A DNA stretch of 64,000 nucleotides from Anarhynchus alexandrinus (lineage: Eukaryota; Chordata; Aves; Charadriiformes; Charadriidae). The notes beneath the pieces are model-generated. The model saw only the letters and a list, made by a program, of their open reading frames with translations, had not been told where the DNA came from and did not search any database. Made by a program: the position numbers and the translations under genes. Every line of letters starts with the position of its first letter. Positions within the stretch are counted from its first letter, which is position 1. The DNA is taken from contig VUYV01000011.1 in the NCBI GenBank assembly GCA_008711295.1, positions 2,229,980 through 2,293,979 of the forward strand. Reading direction: 5' to 3'. Shown here in pieces: positions 38,558-51,305 of the stretch.

Positions 38558-40045
38558 GCTCCACACTCAAAGATCGTAGCACCAGACATACCACATCCAC
38601 CAACACGGTCCTGTGTTTTACCAAGAATACACAATCTGTTTGAGGAAAGACCTCGACAACTTTATTTCACCACAGGCCAGAACCTTAACTCATGCTTGTC
38701 TTGCTCAGCACAACTCTGAATCGTAAGGATATTACATACCGCAGGCAGAATGCTGCTGCTGCTGCTTCAAACTCCAAGAACACTTGCAACATTTTATTTA
38801 ACCCCGGCATTGTTTCTGAGATAAGCAGCAAGCCCCTCAGAGAGGGAGCTTTGTCCCTGGTGTCGGATTCTGCGCCATGAACGCATGCAACTTAGCAGCA
38901 ACACAGTCAGAACTACAGAGCCGGAAAGGACGGAACTACACACACACGCGTGGCACACACAGTGCTGCATACGAAAAATGACTCCGTGCTGTTGCAATTC
39001 CACAGTACAAACTCTCAGGGTGACACATCCTACTGGCTTGTTTGGGGCCGGGGTAATTCGTTTGGAGTGTTTTGTTTGTTTTCCCAATGAGAGTTAGCAC
39101 AAAAATATAAAAGGATGTTTTTGCTCCAGAAGTCAAGCTTCTCAGAACTGGAGTGGCACGAGAAACTGGCCTGCTAAAACTCCACTTATGGAGAGAGGGG
39201 AGAAGAATGAGCAATAAAGGAAAAACATGGAAACCACTGGAAGAGATTCAACCCCCTGATGTTAGTCATCTATATCCGAGCTAGTCACCAAAGCTCATTT
39301 TTAGATGGGCTTGAAACAGGCACTTCTAAAGCACAATTCCTGTACTAAGATATGGTTCTAAAATTGCGTGTTTGTCACACCTTAGAAGCTTCCGTTTCTC
39401 TCCATAGACACTGAAAGAAGTTCACAGTGAGCAGTGCAGAAGGAGATAACCCCACTGCAGACAGATGATTTAGTTGAGCTGGATTTCAAGTTAGTCTCCC
39501 TGTAGCCAGGTTGACCTACTTGGTCTTCATGGGGGAAGCAGGCAGAAGACTGAAGGTTCAGCACGAGCTGAAGAAAGGCCAAGCACACAGCAGTCTGGAT
39601 AAGCTTTACCACAGCAAGAGACTGAAGACGTCACATATAGATTGAGAAGCAATAAACAACAAATTAAAGAAACTCAGAGAGCTTTGATATTTATAGACTT
39701 TCTTGCTAAAACACAGAAGAATTAGAGCATCAGGAACATATATAAAAAGTTTATATCCAAATAAAATCAAATAATATTTGTTGTTATGAAATCAGGTCTA
39801 TTGGCCTGAGCAAACATCTGGAGAGAATCTCAGTAGTCTCCTGCCTGCCAGCCAACCCTGGAGTGAATTTGGAGCTTGCAAATAATGGTGTCAGATAAAG
39901 TGAGAAAGAACAGCTGGACTATATGTACTTAAAGGAACAATTCATTTATTACACACAAAATTATACTTCCCTCAGACAATACATCCAGCTGATGATGGAA
40001 AGATGTATTCATATTAATCCAGCAGGGTGAGAGTTGGCCCAGTGG

Positions 40046-40075
40046 TAATTACTGGGCAGCAGTAATTACTGGGCA
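40046..40075 (+). repeat. 17-bp-spaced direct repeat of TAATTACTGGGCA
   Basis: The 13-mer TAATTACTGGGCA occurs at 40046-40058 and 40063-40075. Each copy carries a palindromic TAATTA core, the type bound by homeodomain proteins. Confidence 0.85.
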
Positions 40076-41770
40076 TCAGCTGACACGTGGTAACATGATG
40101 GAAGAGGAGGGGCAGAGTAGCCTGGCCTGCCGCGTCCTCAGAAGAGCATGATCCCAAGCAGTAGCTTGGATTGCTTGCATGAAAAGATGGCTCTGGTCCC
40201 AGAAAAGCACAAAAGCAAACTAACACCTTCTCAGCCAGAGTTGGTGGGAAAAAAAATCTCCAAGATGTGCAGAGGGTTCCTGCCAAAAAATCAAACTGGG
40301 ACAGAAGAAAAATAAAATTAGGTCAACATTTTTGTAGGAAATTGGACTGCATGCAAGCAGTCTGCAAAGAGTAACTCAGAAAAGCAAGTTTGTTGCAGGG
40401 TTGATGACCACGATCACTGGAAAAAATTAGAGGCTCAGTAACTGAGAAAAAGTTGTAAACCACTCAGAAAATTGCAAGGTGTGTCTTTTCTCTACAGTTC
40501 TGTGTTACAGATGAAATTACAAAAAGAGAAGACAGTGCCATCATTAACATGTCAGAAAGTTCATCCCTAGGAGGAAGAACTCACAATACTTTTCAACCTT
40601 GAGAATACCGAACAGAGAAACCATGTCTGACAACTGCCAGAGATGACCCACCCCATGGAAGAAGAGAGCCATATGCAACAAATTCAAACTACAGTGAAAA
40701 CGTTTCAGGAGATGACAGTATCAACACTTTTTCTAAAGGCAAGCTGAGGAGCTGAGTACTGCAAGAGAAACATTTTGCAAGATCTCAGAACAATATTCCA
40801 CGTAGAATAGAGGGATGGTCCCCACTTCACCCACTGCAAAGAAAGATCCTTTTTCCACACCTAAAATTAGGCATTGGAAGGATTTAATAAGGTTGCCCTT
40901 ACTTAACAAAACAAAACAAAAGAGTCTGCACTGTAGGAGATAATCGCTGCAGCAAGTGAAAGGATATGATTAATAATTTCATTTCTCCTTGTTACATTTC
41001 TTTAACTCTAAAATAACACCTACCCCTACTCAACCACTCCTGACGTTCAGATCTATCTAGTCACCAGGCACTTGTTGAATTTAGCACAGAAATTCCAACC
41101 TGCCAAAGTATTCCCTCTTCTATTCTGTCTTATTGTTTCATCATTTGAAAATAGTGTCTTTTTCCCTCAGCTCCAGCTGAATCCCTGAGGCACTATCTCC
41201 CTATAAGTCCTCATTCATACAAATAGTAATCAGAACCCACAAATCCCCAAGGAATTCAAGTTGGAATAGTAAACTCTCAAATAGCCAAGACTGACCCAAA
41301 GGTTTCCAACCAATACCCACAACACACAAGCCGTTCCCCCTTATTAACTAATTTTTTCCATTTCAGATGTCGTAAAATTGTGGGTTTCCCCCTTCTTGTA
41401 GCCCCACATGCTAAATCCGCTTGTGGAGACCCCCTAAAACAATCCTGCAGCCATCAGTTGCCCATAGGCACTGGCATGGTGTGCTTTCGGGAGCAGAGGA
41501 GACTGCAAAGCCTTGCCAGAACAAAGCAACAAAAGCAAGACGACAGAATCAAGAAGAATTGGATAAGAAGACAGACAGGATAGATTTGGTGTAGCCATGA
41601 AGACAGCAGTTGGTACTACAGAAACACGCCCTACTTCTATATCACATCTTCCATCTTACCTTCCTCGCGTATCTGCCATCCCTCCTTTTTTGAGGACAGA
41701 TGGATACGTCCCCCTTTCACAGCGCCAGTATAATATTTAAGCTGTGGGGTTAATGCAGCCCTCTTTCTTA

Positions 41771-41812
41771 GGTTCCCCTGTGAGGGTTCCCCTGTGAGGG
41801 TTCCCCTGTGAG
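41771..41812 (+). repeat. 14-bp minisatellite, three perfect copies
   Basis: The unit GGTTCCCCTGTGAG occurs three times in a row without a mismatch (41771-41784, 41785-41798, 41799-41812). Perfect identity suggests recent expansion. Confidence 0.95.
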
Positions 41813-44800
41813 GCAGGACATGTCACTTGCAGCATAATAGGGACAGGACTAAGGTCTGACATGTTTCAGTTAGGTGGCTGAAATTGAGTCAGGAGCAACC
41901 CTTGCCACGGAAGGGGCTTTATTACTCACAGTAGGAAAGGCTGCATTCAAGGAAAGATTCAGGGCCTGATTCCTCTGTTCCACCACTCCCCTCAGTCTGG
42001 GCCTTAGTGAGACACCTCCGGAGTGTCAAGCAGTTACCATCAGGGGACACAAAGGCTAATGTCACCTTCAAGCTGATGACCAGCTCAAGAACAGTGATAT
42101 CATCTGTACTTGTTCCTTCCACCTCCTCCCAGGGAAATACCTGTCCTTGTCACCTTGCTTTGCTAGGGCTCCAGAGGAACCAACATCTGCAGCTTGGAAG
42201 TGCTTCTCTAAAGAGAAGGCAAAGAAGAGCTTCTCGCTCTCTTGCCACAAGCTGCTGGAAATCACAATTCAGGTAAGTCATCCTTGACAGCTCCACACTA
42301 AAGAACCTAAAAATAAATCCTGCTTCTTGAGCCAAAAGATTTGTGTAACAGCTGGTGGAGCTGAGCTTAGAAGAAAGAATTCTACCAGCACCATATTTAT
42401 GGGCTTTGTTTACACAGAATTGTAAAAACTAGTAATTGTAATGAAAACAAATGGACCAGTTTATCTCTCTGCTTTGATTTCCTTTCCAGGTGATTAAAAG
42501 CTGCATCAAGAGACCTCATTATAGCCCAAGGTTCTTCTCTAGCATGGTACAGCCAGATTGTCTTAGGCATGGAAAGACAACTTGTCCACAGACTGCTGCA
42601 TGTTTGAGACTCACCAAAGCTGCTCATTTCCCTACAGATGTTGCACAGTAGAAGGGGCACTGGAAACAGACTCTTTGATGAGAAACTGATCTAGATAGAA
42701 ATTAAATACTAAATGCATTTCCATCATGAGTCTCATACAGAGACAGGGAGGGCAGGGGGGAGGGAAATGTATCAGAAGCTGGGAAGTTCTCTTTGCACTT
42801 TACAATCTAATACTGAAATATTTCACATGTTGGCTGGCCAAAGTAGGTCTTCAGACAAAAGAAACTGAAGCTCCTCCCTACTATTATAAGAAACTGGTCA
42901 GGGATCTTCTGCACAAAGCCCAAACACTGAAAACGTTTGACTTCATGTTGTAATTGTATAGCTCAACCCAGATCTGGCTTATAAAGAAACCAGGTAGGTT
43001 AAGATAATGCACCGATGTCATGTTTTATGGTTTTAGAGTTAAAAAAAAAAAAAGAAATGGTTTCATCTGAGGGTCCACTCACAGCAGTGCAGTTTACTTA
43101 AACGTGATGCTCAAAGAGAGACTTGCCTGCCTCTGCTTCTCCACTTCACCTCCAAGAAAAAGAGGAAAGTTTTTTAAGCTAGCGGGAAAAAAAGTCCACT
43201 CAAAACCCTTCACATTTCGCTTTCTCTTAAGCCTAATTGGTACCGAGCATACTCAGCCACAAATTTGCCATTTCTGCTGAGAGCGCAGCATATCTTTTGC
43301 TTTTCTACTGCGTGACTGGTTTGTAGTGAAACAAGAAGTCCAGATACAGCTGCAACAGGAGCAGTGACATAAATGAGTATCACTAAAGAAGTTAAGGCGT
43401 GTTCCAGTACTGGGTGAAAAACAGCCTCGCTTTTTACTATTTTCTCCCCACCTCCAGAAATGCTGGAGTGGCTCAGAACTGAGATGAAAAGTATTAGCTT
43501 CAGCTTTTTTTTTTTTTTCTTAAACTGAAAATCTGGGGAAAAAACATGTTCACTTCGGTCAGTCAAAACACATTTCAATCATTTCTAAATAATTTAGCTT
43601 TAGCAACTTGCAAAAGGTACTATAAATAGAAATGCCATTTTGAGGGAAGACTAACTTTTTTGATTGCTTGTTTATTCCTTTCTTCAGGACATTTTAACCA
43701 CTTCAAAATCAGTTCTAGAGTCCGGGGGAGGGCTAAAGTTGAGTAATGTGTTGCCACTGACCTCCTTCAGACCAGCATTTTGTTAACAAGCCTTATTGAA
43801 AACTAAAGACATAAAAGGGAAAAAAAAATAAACAAACCCCAAAACAAACCAGAAAGCAAAAAACCCTACTTCCAGAGCCCGAGAACAGATTGAGACATAA
43901 CAGACAAGGCCAGCAAGGTGCCATGCAGGGTTACAGTTTCCCACATCAGCGATGCAGAGCAGAGAGCGAGACCAGACACAGAAAGGGCCAGCGACACAGA
44001 CTGGGAAAGGGAGGGACAGTACTGGGACTGTGAAGGGATCAGAACAGGATGGAGGTGGCAGAGCTGCCTCTTGCTACCAGGGTCTACAAGGTGCACCAGA
44101 AGATACCTTTACCAGCATTTCTTCCACCGGCATCCAATCAGCTCAGCCAGAGGCAGAGGAGGGTTGCAGGGCTGCTCCTGTTGTCCTCAGCTGCCGCTTC
44201 ACTCCCTTTTTCCCTAGGATCAGCTCTTTAACAGCGACAAAGGACCAAAGCCTCTCTAATGGCTGCTGAGTTTTCTCCTTCCAAGCCAGGCCAGTCCCTT
44301 TGCCCAGCTTCTTCTGAGCTTAAAAATCATTAGGCAGTTTTTGGTCTGAGGTCTCTGCTACCTCGATCCACCCACTGCCTGGATACAGCCAACGGGGCCG
44401 CACAGGACACCCTGCGCCGAGGAGCCCTGTGCCCTCCCAGCCCAAGAGGAAGATCTTACTTGCTCCTGGGGGCTCCACATTGCAGCCCTTTAGAAGCCCC
44501 TCCTTCCACTCCATCAATGCTTATACTCCAAAAGTTTAACAATAAGGGGAAATAAATGGGAACCGCATGTCTAATAGGAAGATTTTTCATTCAAATGTGC
44601 TTTATTGTGTGATATATGCCTTTAATTACAGTGCAAGCGTCTGGGTACATTCGTTGCTATTACAGACCAATCTTTCATGTTTATTGAGCATAAGACTACA
44701 ACGAGGAAAGCAGGAGAGGCTCAGACATTAGTCAGAGCGGGACATACAGCTACAATCACATGCTTGGCTCTTCCTCTCTTCTATCTGTAGTGTAACCTCT

Positions 44801-45136
44801 ATATTACCCAGAACAGGATTTCATGGAAGAAGGTTTTTTCCAGACTACTTAAAGAAAGAGATTTCACACCACCAAACCACCTTCCAAATTCACATAAGAT
44901 TTTGCTGAATTATTTCTTTATGTAGAAAAAACAACACTTCTGAAAGTGGGCATTAATGAAAAGAGTTTAAAAATGCACTTAGAACAGCAGTTTATTCTGA
45001 TTTGTAATTGTTGTTCATGTAAAAAATTTCACATGGCTTGAAAGAAATAAATATTGGTTTGGGCTCAAGCAGAACATGTCATTTTGGCAAAATTAGAGCA
45101 ACGTATTTTGCTCCAGGTTAAATCGTATGTCATTTA

Positions 45137-45166
45137 ACACACACACACATACACACACACCCCCCC
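45137..45166 (+). repeat. (CA)n microsatellite with C-run end
   Basis: Interrupted (CA)n, with one CATA, ending in a run of C. Another simple-sequence site in the large intron. Confidence 0.9.
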
Positions 45167-46747
45167 GCCACCCAATTCAGCTTCAGTTTTCCATTCATCA
45201 GCATTTTCACAGGCAGGGGAGGTTACTCAAGACAGTTCTCAAGTTATGTGACCCATCACCCTGCAGACACTGAGCAGACACATACCTGAAACTAATCTAG
45301 TTTACACAGGTGAAAATGCTGTAAAGTAAAGCTGCTCCCACTTGAGGCCAGCCCCAGCACAGGGTAGGTGTCCACCCTCCTCATACAGTTCTCATCTCAC
45401 CAGTTGAAGAGCAGCAAACTCCACAGGCCCTTAAGACCCGCACCTCACTTCTCAGAGGTGTGCGCAACCCTATTTCTTCACAAAGTCAGAGGAGTGTCAC
45501 AAACTGTCCACATTCTTCTACCCCATTCACCCTACGAGGACACTGTGCCCCCTCAGCCTGAGGCCATGGCTTCTGTCAGGGATTTATGAGGCAAAGAAGG
45601 GATTGTTGCAAAATGTTTAGTGGCCACTGAATTGCACCTTTGCTAGGAGAGGAACTCAGTCGGGATTTTACCAGATTTCAGAAGCTGACAAGTAGCTTTT
45701 GTCATCCTCAGGAAAAGTGAGAAAACAACAGCGTTGCACTGGCCCATTGTGCCAAGCACATTTCCTACAAGCACCCAAAATCAGGGCGAGCAAAGGTTGA
45801 GCTACACAAAAGATATACTTTCTGGTGATCGAGGAAGTTTGTGGCTGGGCACTGAATAAATACAGACTGATCCAATTAAACCCGCCCGGATCCCACCCCT
45901 CTCTGCTGCCGGAGACCATTGCAGCCTCTCTGCACGCGCACACGATAACAAAGCTGTGAAGCTGGAGGGGTTTGCTCTGCTCCGTGGCATTAGCACATCA
46001 GCCCAGCGGGTTCACAAGCCAGTGCTGTGCATTCAGAGCAGCTAAGCACTTTGCTCTCCACGGCACAGGTTTCACTCAGTCTGAGGCACAGATGCATACA
46101 CCAAGAAATGCATCACAGGCGCAGGTGCCAGACAACTTGGAGGGAAGTCAGGAAAAGGTAATAACAAGAGTGAACCAAGGAGAGAGAGATTCCGAGAGCT
46201 GAATGTGCAGAATTGTAAAATTCAATCCAGGGATTGTAAAAAGGAAGCACAGAACTGTCTACCTGTTTGTAAATGGGATAACACTGAGGAAACGGGTAGC
46301 TTTGAAGGCTGGCATGGGTGAGAAGGCAGACACAGACATTTCTAATCCTTAGAGACCCTTCCTAAATACACTTCCTAAAACAGGTCAATACAAGCATTGC
46401 AAATACTAGTTTTTAATAATTTGCTTTCCATTTTATCGCTGGCATCTATTACTTCTCATGGCAATGTAGTCTGCAAAGGGGCCAAAAGGACGTATTCTCA
46501 GCTCCGCCTGTTAGGAGATCTGTACGTCAGGAAGGATGGCACAACTGGCATTTCACTGGATTTACTATAGCTGGATTCTGCTTCCTGAGCCCTACAGCAG
46601 GCATTTATAGTCTGCCACTACACACTACGCTACCTCCAACTCTTTTGGTCATGGATATGCCCCCAATGCCATCCTGAAAGGCTTCTAGGAAGCTACAGTG
46701 GATGAACGGGCACTGCTTTGGATGTGTACAGGTCCTGCACTGGGAGG

Positions 46748-47443
46748 AATCATGGAATGGTTAGAGTTGGAAGGGACCTCAAAGATCATCTAGTTCCAAC
46801 GCTCCTGCCATGGGCAGGGACACCTCCTGCTAGACCAGATTGCTCAAAGCCCCATCCAAATTGGCATTAAACACTTCCAGGGATGGGGCATCCACAACTT
46901 CCCAGGGTAATATGTTCCAGTGTCTCACTACCCTCATAGTGAATTTTTTTTTCTGAATGTCTATTCTAAATCTCCCCTCTTTCAGTTTAAAACCATTACC
47001 CCTCATCCTATCACAACAGGCCCTGATAAAGAATTGCTCCCCATCTTTCCAGTAGGCCCCTTTAGGTACTGGAAGGCTGCAATAAGGTATCTTCGGAGCC
47101 TTCTCTTCTCCAGGCTGAACAACCCCAAACTCTCTCAGCCTGTCCTCACAGCAGAGGTGCTCCAGCCCTCTGATAATCTTTGTGGCCCTCCTCTGGACCT
47201 GCTCCAGCAAGTCCATGTCCTTCTTATGTTGGGGGCCCCAGAGCTGGATGCAGTACTCCAGGTGGGGTCTCACGAGGGTGAAGTAGAGGGGAAGAATCAT
47301 CTCCCTCAACCCGCTGGCCACGCTTCTTTTGAAGCACATTGCCGGCTCATGTTGAGCTTCTCATCAAGCAACACTCCCAAGTCTTTCTCCTCAGCACTGC
47401 TCTCAATCCATTCTCTGCCCAGCCTGTATTTCTGCTTGGGTGG
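46748..47443 (-). mobile_element. CR1 LINE, 5'-truncated copy
   Basis: About 700 bp of a CR1 non-LTR retrotransposon on the minus strand, the same strand as the host gene. The 3' tail at 46748-46800 has the typical untranslated end (on the plus strand, GGTTAGAGTTGGAAGGGACC) and finishes in the CCATGATTCC-type tail of the family instead of poly-A. The body carries the C-terminal part of the reverse-transcriptase ORF. The 5' end fades near 47443, a usual truncation for CR1. The close match to typical avian copies points to a bird and a moderately young insertion. Confidence 0.95.
46830..47443 (-). pseudogene. CR1 ORF2 reverse-transcriptase C-terminal remnant
   Basis: Decayed C-terminal domain of the CR1 reverse transcriptase. 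Recognisable pieces in order are [76 protein letters not shown] and VVDAPSLEVF. About 38 nt that normally lie between the QCA and KRSVAS segments are missing near 47330, which shifts the frame. A second local shift, undone again between about 47060 and 47120, scrambles the LFSLEKRRL region in the long open frame. The copy therefore cannot encode a working protein. It is also open on the opposite strand (46920-47624), which is a shadow. Confidence 0.9.
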
Positions 47444-50399
47444 AGATTGGATTGAGTCACTCTCTGGACAATTCTGGTCCCCACACACCACCTGTGCTCT
47501 ATACTGCCTGGGACCAAGGCCAGATACTGGACCAAACCAGCAAAAAGAAAGGTTCACCATAGTTAATGGGAGTCTTATGTCCCTCGAAAAGAGAACACAG
47601 ATGCTGCCTGCAGGACAACTCTAACTGTGAAATAAATTCTATTAGTAAAAAGATTATAAAAATGAGGTGGAAAATTTCAGCTTCTGACAGTGTTGAAGAT
47701 ACAGCTTCAGAAAATATTATCTCCTACTTAAACACCCTAGCTCTTGTACCATCTTCTACAATTCATTTGTTTAGGCTGTCTTCATTACCACACAGTTGTC
47801 ATATCCTGTCCTAAATAAATAAATCAAGAGAACTAAAATTTAAGCTGAAATGGCCAGTACGTCTTGATTCACTGGATGCCTCAAGTGCCAAAGCAAACCT
47901 GCCTCTATGAGCTTTAACACATAATGTATTAAAGAAATTCAGAGTTCCTTTCAGCCTTACTCTCTCACTCCCCAGTCAGCTCTGGTGTCCACAAGGAGCT
48001 CTGCTAGCTTGCAAATGTTCTCCAGGACTGGTCTTATTATAACACCCTTAAAAACCTGTGAGGTAATTCAGTCCAAGTCTAGTTAGCCACAGTTCTCATT
48101 GGCCAGATTCCCTGGCAACCCATGCATTGACGACAGGCAACTATTGAAGGGAAAAGCAGAGCCTGCTTACGTGGGCATCTATCTCTACACACACAGACAG
48201 CCAAGCCAGAGATCACATGCAGGAAGGAGTTTCAAACCTGGAAAGCTCCACAGGAGCATCCTTTCCTTGATCCTAAACAGCAAGTGGTCTCATGGAAGGC
48301 AAGAGATGGAGTCCTCTCTGTACTTCATAGGGATTCATTGAGTTCATCCTGATCCAAACGTGCAGGGGAGACTGACAACACCACCCACTCCCCGGCATGA
48401 AGGGCAGCATACGGATGTTTACAGGAGGAACCCAAATGAACAGCATCATTGTAAATGCCAACCACCATCAGGAACAATTTAGCTTGACAGTTGTAGCAGA
48501 AACTGTCACTGCACTGAGGCATCATTGCCAGAAAAATCACCAAATGAGAAAGTCGCATGTTTCAGGGATCCCCTAGGGCTGCTGGGCATACACCATTTAC
48601 ACTGTCATCTCTGATTCATCCATCACCTGGTTCCTGCAATCAAACAGTGGAAAATTGTACCTTTGGAATAAATGAATCTGCAATTGCAGATCATGCAAGA
48701 AAAAGGAACTCTTATCTAACCTCTCTCAGCAGCTATCTATGTTTCTATATATTCTGTGGTGTCTATATTTAAACTATTTATCCCATTTAATTCAAACTCT
48801 AGGTACCTTCAATCCGCCTTATGGAACAGGGTGAAGAAAAAGAACCACACACAAAAACTCAACAACAATAAGCAAACTCAATCCGAGGCAACAACTAGAG
48901 ACAACAAGAAGTCACCAAACTTGTTATAATGTAATTTTAATTCCTGAAGTTAACCAGTGTTCACAGTGACGGTACAGCATAATTCATGAGATAAGGGAAG
49001 GCTGCCGAGGAAAAATAAAGCAGCCTTCTCCATGCTGTCACTAGAGAAAAAAAACCACAACTCATCTGGCTAGGGAACACCAGACTCAATTTTGCAGGAG
49101 AACTTCCAGGTTTGTCACATTTGTGCCATTGGGTAAGTGTGTGTAACTCTTGTGGACTTGCACCGAGATCTGAGGAAATCAACTGGCCTGAAGCAAGTAC
49201 TGTGTTAGTCAGAGGACAAAACCAGAATCCTGTTTTGGCAGCAAAACTTTTGATGACATTATTGTTCTCCTACTATATGGCAGGAAAGTCCCCTTGGGTA
49301 CAGTATATTCTGCTAACATGTTATTTGAACGTGCTGTTATCTCTTGAACACTGCAAGTACGAAATGCTACCAAATTTACATTCAGATGGTTTATGATCAC
49401 TGAGCCTCTGGCAGAAATGAGATGCCCAAGGTAGCAGGCTGTGGGGAGGATCAGGTTTTTCTCCTTTTGCACTACAGAATCCCAAGGATTTTCTATATAG
49501 CTTTCAGTTTTGTTGTTTGTTTTATCAATTGTCCTTCCCTTAAAAATATCACCCTTCATTTTGGTGCCTCAGCTCCTCCTTTTATCATACCCACAATACT
49601 TCAGATGTATCAAAATTTTACTGCGTTGTGCCCTAACTTTCATTTTATAGCCACCCATGGTCCTATAAAAATCAATTGAACACGAACCTAAAGAATTTTA
49701 TTACACTGGAAGAACTTCTCATAACTGCCACAAAACTGTTGTGGGGCTTCTACTGCAAAAATTCAAACACGCACACCAGTGTGTGTGCACCCCACACAAA
49801 CAGGCCACCAGCTTTCTCCCAGACAACCTATATGGAAGACCATTTTGACTAAAATGCAACTGAAGATGTGCCACATTTGCAACGATGAATAAAGATCTCT
49901 CATAGAAGCATAAATGTCCCGCAGCAGAACAGTGCTAGAATCAGATTATGAAAATTTTGGGGGGTTTGCCTTTTTTTTTTTCTTTAAAGATAAAGCTTCT
50001 AGTTTTATTAACTGTGAGGAAGCATTTGAAAAACATGATTTCCAACCTTTCCTCAATCACAGAGGCATCAAGAGAAATATAAGAAAGGACAACTGAAATT
50101 ATCCAAACACCTTCCCGATTTTCTCTCTGCCAAACTCATGACTTCTGAAGGACCAATTAATGACTGGTAAAAGCTTGGGATTGTTAGTTCTGAGGTGCTA
50201 GACCAGAAAATCCAGGCACTGGCTCCTTTTTCACCACTGAAGCAATGACAATGAAAAGCTGAAACAGATACTGGGTTGACGTTGAGCATATGGGAAATTT
50301 GAATCATCTGTGCCTACTGTAGGGACAAAGGATGAAGCTGTTCTTCTGGCACCTTTATTCCCCAGAATAATATTGATTACATGCAGTTTCTTTCAGAAT

Positions 50400-50457
50400 G
50401 AAAAAAAAAAAAGAAAAGAAAAAAAGAGAAAAAAGAAAACAAAATAAAAAAAAAAAT
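50400..50457 (+). repeat. A-rich low-complexity tract
   Basis: A runs separated by single G, C or T over 58 bases. In the transcript this is a U-rich stretch. Confidence 0.88.
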
Positions 50458-51187
50458 TAGGCAAGTTTTCATATGTCGAGGTTGAATGATGGAAACAAAT
50501 ACTTGCCTTGGCATAAGCGATGGCTTGCACACAGGCAGATGAGCCCAGGGAATCTCCATCTCAGCAGGGGGAATTTAGGGAAAAAATACCCTGTACACTG
50601 CAAGGAGTAAACTACATCTATCTTGTTTTCCTAAGGAAACAGTAACATACATGTTTTTAGGCCAGATCCTCCAGTGATGTAAATCAGCCTTTCCCTGCTA
50701 CACTGAATGTCAGCTGCTACATATGTGACTGCACGCATCTTTTGTAAACCAGCTCAGGTGTGCTATTAGAGCAGAACATGGTCCATTTCCCCGCTGAAAC
50801 CAAGCACTGGAGGCAGGGATGGTTTGTTAGTGAGTCAAAAAGGGGACGAGAGAGAGAGACAGAGAGGAAACCTATTTGCAAAGGGCAACCTGAAACAAAA
50901 CTAGGGCTACGTACCAGCTTCCAGCATTGCAGAAATCTGTTTCACACAATAGCCACTAAATTATTTGATGTTAAATGCATGAGCTTTTCCGTATACTGCT
51001 GTGGTACACTATAAAAGAAGGGCCCTCTCTGCCCTGTGGCACAACTACAACTACAGCAACTGCTGATGTGAAATTCCCACGCGGGGTCCGCACCCCAACC
51101 ACGCTGGAAGCTCTGCCACAGCCTGAAGCCTGGAGAGAAACGAGGTTGCAAGAGGAACTACTGAAACATTTCTATAGGGCCACCTGG

Positions 51188-51305
51188 ACCAGTGGAAAGG
51201 AAAACAGACCAGGATTTAAGTCTGGGTAACGTTGCAGCTCTGTCGCTGGTTAGCTGGCTAACCGTGCACAGCTCACTTCACCTCCCCGTGCTTCAGTTTC
51301 CCTTC
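51188..51305 (+). mobile_element. MIR-like SINE relic
   Basis: The order of words resembles the MIR core SINE: a GGATTTAAGTCTGGGT segment, then GCAGCTCTGTCGCTGGTTAGC, then CTCACTTCACCTCCCCGTG, then CTTCAGTTTCCC. This matches the family's 'tctgccact...agctgtg...cacttaacctct...cctcagtttcc' pattern. It is an ancient, diverged copy. Support is from word order seen by eye, not an alignment. Confidence 0.6.

Noticed and set aside
40328..40345. GACTGC-ATGCAA-GCAGTC hairpin
   Set aside because: A 6-bp stem is expected several times by chance in 64 kb.
44320..44517. GC-rich minus-strand frame as a possible exon
   Set aside because: No paired splice sites or recognisable residues. The composition alone explains the open frame.
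46920..47624. 234-codon plus-strand open frame
   Set aside because: It is the opposite strand of the CR1 reverse-transcriptase remnant and shows no protein features of its own.
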